A model generated the notes under the pieces. The model worked only from the letters and a program-made list of their open reading frames with translations. It did no database searches and was not told the DNA's origin. Of a stretch of 64,000 nucleotides of DNA, positions 58,946 through 64,000 are shown piece after piece. Each line of letters opens with the position of its first letter. The first letter of the stretch is position 1. The position numbers and the translations under genes are program-made. Source of the DNA: Strigops habroptila (Eukaryota; Chordata; Aves; Psittaciformes; Psittacidae); assembly GCF_004027225.2 (NCBI RefSeq), contig NC_044277.2, forward strand, positions 92,020,283-92,084,282, read 5' to 3'.

Positions 58946-60890
58946 GACCTGTAACTTCTTTAATAAATACTTCTGAATTCAAAGGCAGGAGAGACATTAT
59001 TGCAGAAGGAAAAGAATATACTTATCAGCATTCAAGATGTTTCTTTGCTTTTTTCAGCAAGTGAAACATTGATTTTACTAGATTTCTTATTGCACGTTTT
59101 CAGGCAGTATGCTGCACCTTACAGATTTTTCCATTGCTTTGCCTAATAGTAACTAAAATTCCAACTTGCCACCACCAGAAGTCATTTCAGCAATACTTCA
59201 ACTCGCTCAGTCAATGCTACTTGATTATAGTCAACTTTGCGGTTTGCAAACAGGATAATTAGATTCTTACCCAAGTGGTTATGAGCCACCCTCTCTCTGA
59301 AAACAACAGAGCAAATAAACCCTATTGGAAAATCACCATGCTGGACTGCCCAGGGGCATCATTTAGCCACATTAAGCACTGGCCTCCAAAAAGGTTATTT
59401 TTAAGGTCCATCTTAGCAGTGGCTAATCTAAACCCAGACATTCATAGATCTTGCTGTCATATGGCCTTGTAACATGATAATGCAGTAGGAACACAGATGC
59501 TATATGCAAGCCTGCTCAGGCCCAAGAACGCTATAGTCTAGAGCTTCCAGAAAAAAAGTGGATGGTGCTTAAAGCTGTGTCTTCCTAATTCATCTCTGTT
59601 TAGATATGCCTGAGCAGTGTACCATGGGTTACCACATAACTCCAACTCAGCTCTTTTCCTAAAGACATGTTAACCTCTTCACTCAAAATTTCTATTCTTT
59701 CCCTTTTCCCTCCGAGCCCTCTCCACCCTTCTTCTACAGGGCCCATACACTGCTACCTCAGGTGCCAAGCTCAGTCTTAAGAACAGTTGTTTGATACAAG
59801 CAAGTCATTCAGGTTAACGTTGGGTGGTTTTGCAGGTCACTAACCCAAAATACTGAGTAGCAAAAACTGAACTAAACAGAGGAACAAATACACTGGACTG
59901 TAGGAAACTATGCTGTAAGTAATCAAATCAAAATGTTTAGGACTATTTTTTCGTAGAATACAACAGTCAGGACAATAATCTTAAGCAATCTGGAAGGTAT
60001 GTGCCTGAACACTTTAATTAGTTACCTTTTATCCAGTTATCCAGTTTCTATTTTTTATGAGCACCTCTGTACAGGATTTAGAGCTCTGATCAGCTGTGTT
60101 TTTAATCCAATAGCATGAGGGTAAGGAAGACATTTTATTTACCTTTCAGTATTGTGCTGCAGCCTTTCCCCAAGTTGTTAGAAAGAACTTGGAATCTTGT
60201 CTCAGCTGCAGCCAGACTAGCACGGATTAGCAGGGAAAACAGCTCACACATTTCTTCTCTGTTGAGGACTACACTGAGTTGTAGTTAACAGATTGAAACA
60301 AAGTATTTGAAGGACAGGGAGTTCATTCCATTCCATCTGCACAATTCCAAAGTGGCAAGAAATGTGTACATACAATAAACAGAAGTACACCAACCTTTTG
60401 TAATTTTTTGTTAGGATTTTTATACTTGTGAGTCACTCCTCTTAAAAACACCTCCTGACCCATGTAACTGAAACCAACCAGTATATTTACCTAAAAATCA
60501 CAAGGCAGTTCAAGCATTTGTAGAAAATCCATCCCAAAACCCAAGAAAACTTGACAGAAGTAATTTTCTGCTTTTAAGCAGGACTTGGAAACTTTTGATG
60601 CTTTTAATTGTAAATTAAAGTGTTTTTTATGCTAAGACAGTTCAGAGAAAAGAATCCCCAAACAAATAAAAAGAAACCAACCTCACAGAAGATATAAAAT
60701 CGTACCCTGGTGTAAGGACATACATTTCAGCAATAGTATTTTTAAAATAGAGAAGCCTGATGAAAAAGGCTTGACTAGTTTCTACCAGACGAGATAAAGA
60801 CAACCTTGTTTCTGTATAGATTTTTTTTTTTACTATATATTTAAGCAAATGTTAGATCATCAAAATTGATTTACATTTTTGTGAAAGACA
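58946..60890. other. Spacer between KDM1B and DEK 3' ends, nothing seen
   Basis: No gene, CpG island or repeat is recognised. The short open frames in it have no similarity. The two flanking genes converge here. Confidence 0.45.
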
Positions 60891-60896
60891 TTTATT
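60891..60896 (-). promoter_or_regulatory. DEK: Candidate poly(A) signal of DEK
   Basis: AATAAA on the minus strand (tttatt on plus), about 1.6 kb past the DEK stop codon. The resulting 3' UTR length would be of the order known for DEK in mammals. Confidence 0.5.
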
Positions 60897-62264
60897 GAAT
60901 ATAAAACCCCCCCTCATTACATTCAGCCTCATTATAAACCATTACACGCAAAGAAATTCAAAAAGTATGTTAAGAATAATAGTCTAACTGGCTGAACATT
61001 TTCAGATTTTAAATCATTTATGAACCCATATTTCCCAACTGTACAATAAAATTCAAAAAATATGCTTTGTCTTTCCGCAATACTACAGTCAGAGAGATTC
61101 TGTACTCATGGCGTTAATGACAGCCCACACTTTGGCAATTATTAGTTTCATAATTGTAAGTGTAGGATTGCCCAAGGTATATGGAGAACAGAAACCTAAA
61201 GAACAAAAACTTATGCAAAGAGTTCACTTTGATCTGAAAAGCTGTGGGCTAAAGTTCAAGACTGCAGGCTTAAAAGTACCATTGTCCATGTCGAAGCACC
61301 AAGGCTCAGGTTCAGAAGAGCTTTCGCATACAGAAGAGAACTTAACCACACACATCGGCGCTGCCCGATACGGAAGCCCCACTGTGGATTTCCAAAGCTA
61401 TTGAGCCTCCCAGCTGTACATCTTGGACACCCACTTCCGAGACGCTAGGCCATCAAGTCAAGACGCTAAAGTACAGATTTTTTTGCAAAGTGACCTTTAC
61501 AAATTTTCCTACAGCCTGTGGAAGGATTTCATTTACTTTCTCAAGCCATTGAAACAAATGTATCTGTAGTCTTGTGTACAAAGTTATACGCTGAAAAGCT
61601 TAAGTATAAAACTACGGTTTAGTTTCTGTACAAGGCAAGATGGGACAAACATCATAAAATCTCAACTTGTTTGCAGTTTCATGAAACTTCTGCATACCAC
61701 TTTTCATCACAGCCTCACTGCTGAACACTGACATTTCATGTCATAAACTCTAAGATAACAAGATTAAAAAACTGATTTGCACAAAAGAAATCTGAAATAA
61801 CTTTATATACACAACAGAAAGCCTTTTGAAAGTACAAAAATAACATCTTTATGCCAATTAGTTACCATGCTTTGACAGTTCTCTCAGTGCCTACACATGC
61901 AAGACAATAATCTAGATTCAGAATAATTCTGCATCTGTAGAATGTATCAGAATATAAAAGAGATTAACATGTGACTAACTCTTGTTATTTTCAGAATGGA
62001 TATGTATTCAAAATATCTTTATAACCAATACTGCGATATTCCAGTCTCTGCATGTACATGTGTAGATAAGCAGCTTTCATCTTACTTGATTTTAAAATCT
62101 CCTGCAAGCTAGTAATCCACACTAAAAAGCTATGATGGTTCTAATGAATCTAGTTATACAAAGCAATTCAAAATGTACAAAAATTATAAAAAGGGAACAT
62201 TTACTGCCATGCACGAAGCTTAAGTATGTTCAACTAAAAACTGCATCAAATGCAGGCTTGTTTT

Positions 62265-62303
<39 letters not shown>

Positions 62304-62517
62304 AAAAAAGAAAGGAAAAAAGAAAAAGGAAGGAAAAAAGAAAAAGAGGACACACAAAGCAATTTACATCAACACTCTTTTAACATTTGATCAGCAGAAT
62401 CAGCTCTGACTAAATACCACCAAGGGTAACACACATTCCTTTTGCTGGTGCCTATCAGATCTTCAAATCCATGGGAACATAAAACCAGGAATCTTCATTC
62501 CCCACAGTCAAATCAGA
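60897..62517 (-). other. DEK: Probable DEK 3' UTR with long homopolymer
   Basis: Non-coding stretch after the DEK stop. A run of 36 A on the plus strand (62266-62301) followed by A/G-rich sequence to about 62349 would be a long U/C-rich tract in the DEK transcript. Confidence 0.5.
62266..62349. repeat. A36 homopolymer and A/G-rich low-complexity tract
   Basis: Thirty-six A in a row followed by AAAG-type repeats. The open frame over it is lysine-only and has no meaning. Confidence 0.9.
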
Positions 62518-62529
62518 TCATGAAATCAA
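62518..62529 (-). CDS. DEK: DEK last coding exon (3 codons and stop)
   Basis: TTG ATT TCA TGA directly after a minus-strand acceptor ending TTTTCAG. Very short coding part followed by the 3' UTR. Confidence 0.88.
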   Translation of the reverse strand: MIS

Positions 62530-63460
62530 CTGAAAAGAGAAGTGTATTAGTTTTCTCCTTTCAATCCAGTTACATACAGCTACTCCTTTTCCATCAGACT
62601 ATCAAGAAAATGCACTCTACTTTTGCTATCACAAAAACCCAAGAACATCCCTACAGCAAACAAACTGCTCTCTTAAGCCTTCACTGATAATGACACATGT
62701 CTGCACAGCACATAGGCACAACTGTTTCTAGATAGCCATGTATCAACATATGCAAATGAAGCCACATGAGAAAGTTACTTTATTACCTTCACTAAGAAAA
62801 CCTCACTTCTCAGGTTCCATTTTTAGTTTTGGCAAGCAAAAGTAATTGAACTTGAAAATTTTTTTACTAATCACCAACCACAGACCAGACTATAAATCTT
62901 TTGTCATGAATACGTTAGATCACTAATCTTTATAGTAACTGAGTTACCAGGAGCACACGCAGAGAAAAGCTACCTATCCTCTTTTGCCTTCTCTCCTTGC
63001 CAAAGCTTGCAGGTCTGCAGAACTTATAACAACCTCATGCATTGTTACCTAAAATATATACGTGGTCAGTGCACAAATTACCAGTGCACCTTGCAGTCAA
63101 GGTCTGCCACTTAAAGCAAATGCATAGCTTTCAGAGAGTAAAAGTCATCAAAAACGATGACAGCTTTAATTTTAGTTCTGCTTACCAAAGAAACGCATAA
63201 GAGTAGTAGGGATACAAAATGGAAAAAAAAAATCAAATCAGAACCAGAGCTCAGGTTTACTGGCGCACTAATCGTCCCATACTACATAGGAGGCTATTAA
63301 AACTAGTGTAACAGGATGCCATGCCCCTTTCTAAAAGGCTGAAGAAAAAACACCCCAACACAGCACATTTTCTAAATTATAAAGTCTTTACCTCTTTGAC
63401 TGTTTTTTTAATGAAGTCTTTCCTGTCAGATAAATCATAACTAGGATAGTTTTCATACAC
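62518..63460 (-). CDS. DEK: DEK C-terminus, last two coding exons (gene continues beyond the window)
   Basis: DEK is a chromatin architectural protein and histone chaperone that binds DNA. Exon 63392-63460 encodes VYENYPSYDLSDRKDFIKKT VKE, matching human VYENYPTYDLTERKDFIKTTVKE. The last coding exon 62518-62529 holds only LIS and the stop TGA, after acceptor CTTCTCTTTTCAG; human also ends in LIS. Together they form the end of the C-terminal DNA-binding (DEK-C) domain. The remaining exons lie to the right of base 64000. DEK converges with KDM1B, as in human. Confidence 0.93.
63392..63460 (-). CDS. DEK: DEK penultimate coding exon (69 nt)
   Basis: Twenty-three codons between acceptor TTTTTTTTTTAG and donor GTAAAG. 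It encodes VYENYPSYDLSDRKDFIKKT VKE of the DEK-C domain. Confidence 0.95.
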
Positions 63461-64000
63461 CTAAAAAAAAAAGTAACAAAACAAAACACACACAACAAAA
63501 CAAACCTCAAATTACTTTCATTCAATGTACTGTATTAACAGAAGTTGTCTAAATGAAATTAGGGCAAAAACTGGTGTGGTATTTCTACTATCATGCCTAC
63601 CAGAACGCCCTCTGTTAATTATGAGAAGTGACAAGCTTATTTCCTGTCTTTATTTTGACCACATAAACATTTAAATACTTTATTTTGTTTTTATGTTTAG
63701 TCACTGATGAAACTCATGCTATAATTTTTCACATCAGTAAATTGCAATGCCTAGCTTGCCATATCAGGCAAGTAAGAGTTCTTCAGTCTTTGTCTGACAT
63801 GCTCTCTAAGCATCAGATACCCCTCCATCAGCGTAGCAAGCCAAAATAAATACCAAATCCCGAGGTTTACTTATTTTTTTGGTGGTAAGTAAAACCTAAA
63901 ACCCTTTTAGGTGACTAACATAAAAGCAAATGTATCTGAGTGCTATTCTACAATTATTTTTTTGGTTAACTGGGTGGGAGAGGACCAAAGAAACAAGAAA
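63461..64000. other. DEK intron, nothing seen
   Basis: AT-rich intron sequence upstream of the penultimate DEK exon. The preceding DEK exon (human ...LEEVTMKQICKK) was not found before the end of the window. Confidence 0.5.

Noticed and set aside
58081-58954. Several plus-strand open frames of 65-110 codons
   Set aside because: They lie on the complement of an old CR1 element.
61108-61404. 98-codon plus-strand open frame with a hydrophobic start
   Set aside because: It lies in the probable DEK 3' UTR on the opposite strand, shows no similarity and no exon signals.
62132-62383. Lysine-rich open frame near the DEK 3' UTR
   Set aside because: It is a translation of the A36 and A/G low-complexity tract.
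1-64000. tRNA, rRNA, CRISPR or operon-like structures
   Set aside because: None was recognised; the window is ordinary vertebrate chromosomal DNA.

Overview
This is a window of an avian nuclear genome. The evidence is split-exon vertebrate genes with GT/AG introns, several truncated CR1 LINEs with the bird-type 3' tail, and one solitary LTR of a type familiar from bird endogenous retroviruses. The gene order NHLRC1(-) - TPMT(-) - KDM1B(+) - DEK(-) is the same as on human 6p22.3. The species cannot be fixed from the sequence alone.

Layout. Bases 1-13,500 are AT-rich with no gene I can support; they hold an old LINE, a younger CR1 and some short exact tandem duplications. NHLRC1 (malin, an E3 ubiquitin ligase) is a single exon at 14,111-15,274 on the minus strand, inside a CpG island. 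TPMT (thiopurine methyltransferase) follows on the minus strand. Its eight coding exons lie between 17,309 and 27,642, and seven of them, as reconstructed here, have exactly the sizes of the human coding exons as I know them. A CpG island at about 27.9-28.9 kb separates TPMT from KDM1B and looks like a shared head-to-head promoter. KDM1B (LSD2, a FAD-dependent H3K4 demethylase) runs on the plus strand in 20 coding exons from 31,254 to 54,405. DEK lies on the minus strand and only its last two coding exons and 3' UTR are inside the window; it converges on KDM1B.

The genes do not form a pathway. NHLRC1 acts in glycogen quality control, TPMT methylates thiols, and KDM1B and DEK both act on chromatin.

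The main surprise is KDM1B. All 20 coding exons are present with good splice sites and close similarity to the human protein. However, the reading frame is broken by eight single-base insertions or deletions, in exons 2, 12, 14 and five times within exon 15. No nonsense substitutions were seen, which fits consensus error in the assembly better than gene decay, but only reads or RNA can decide. Other points of interest are two inverted CR1 copies bracketing KDM1B exon 20, a clean solo LTR with 5-bp target duplications in TPMT, an unidentified exon-like block downstream of NHLRC1, and exact 25-bp and 90-bp tandem duplications. I did not find a convincing previously undescribed biological system.
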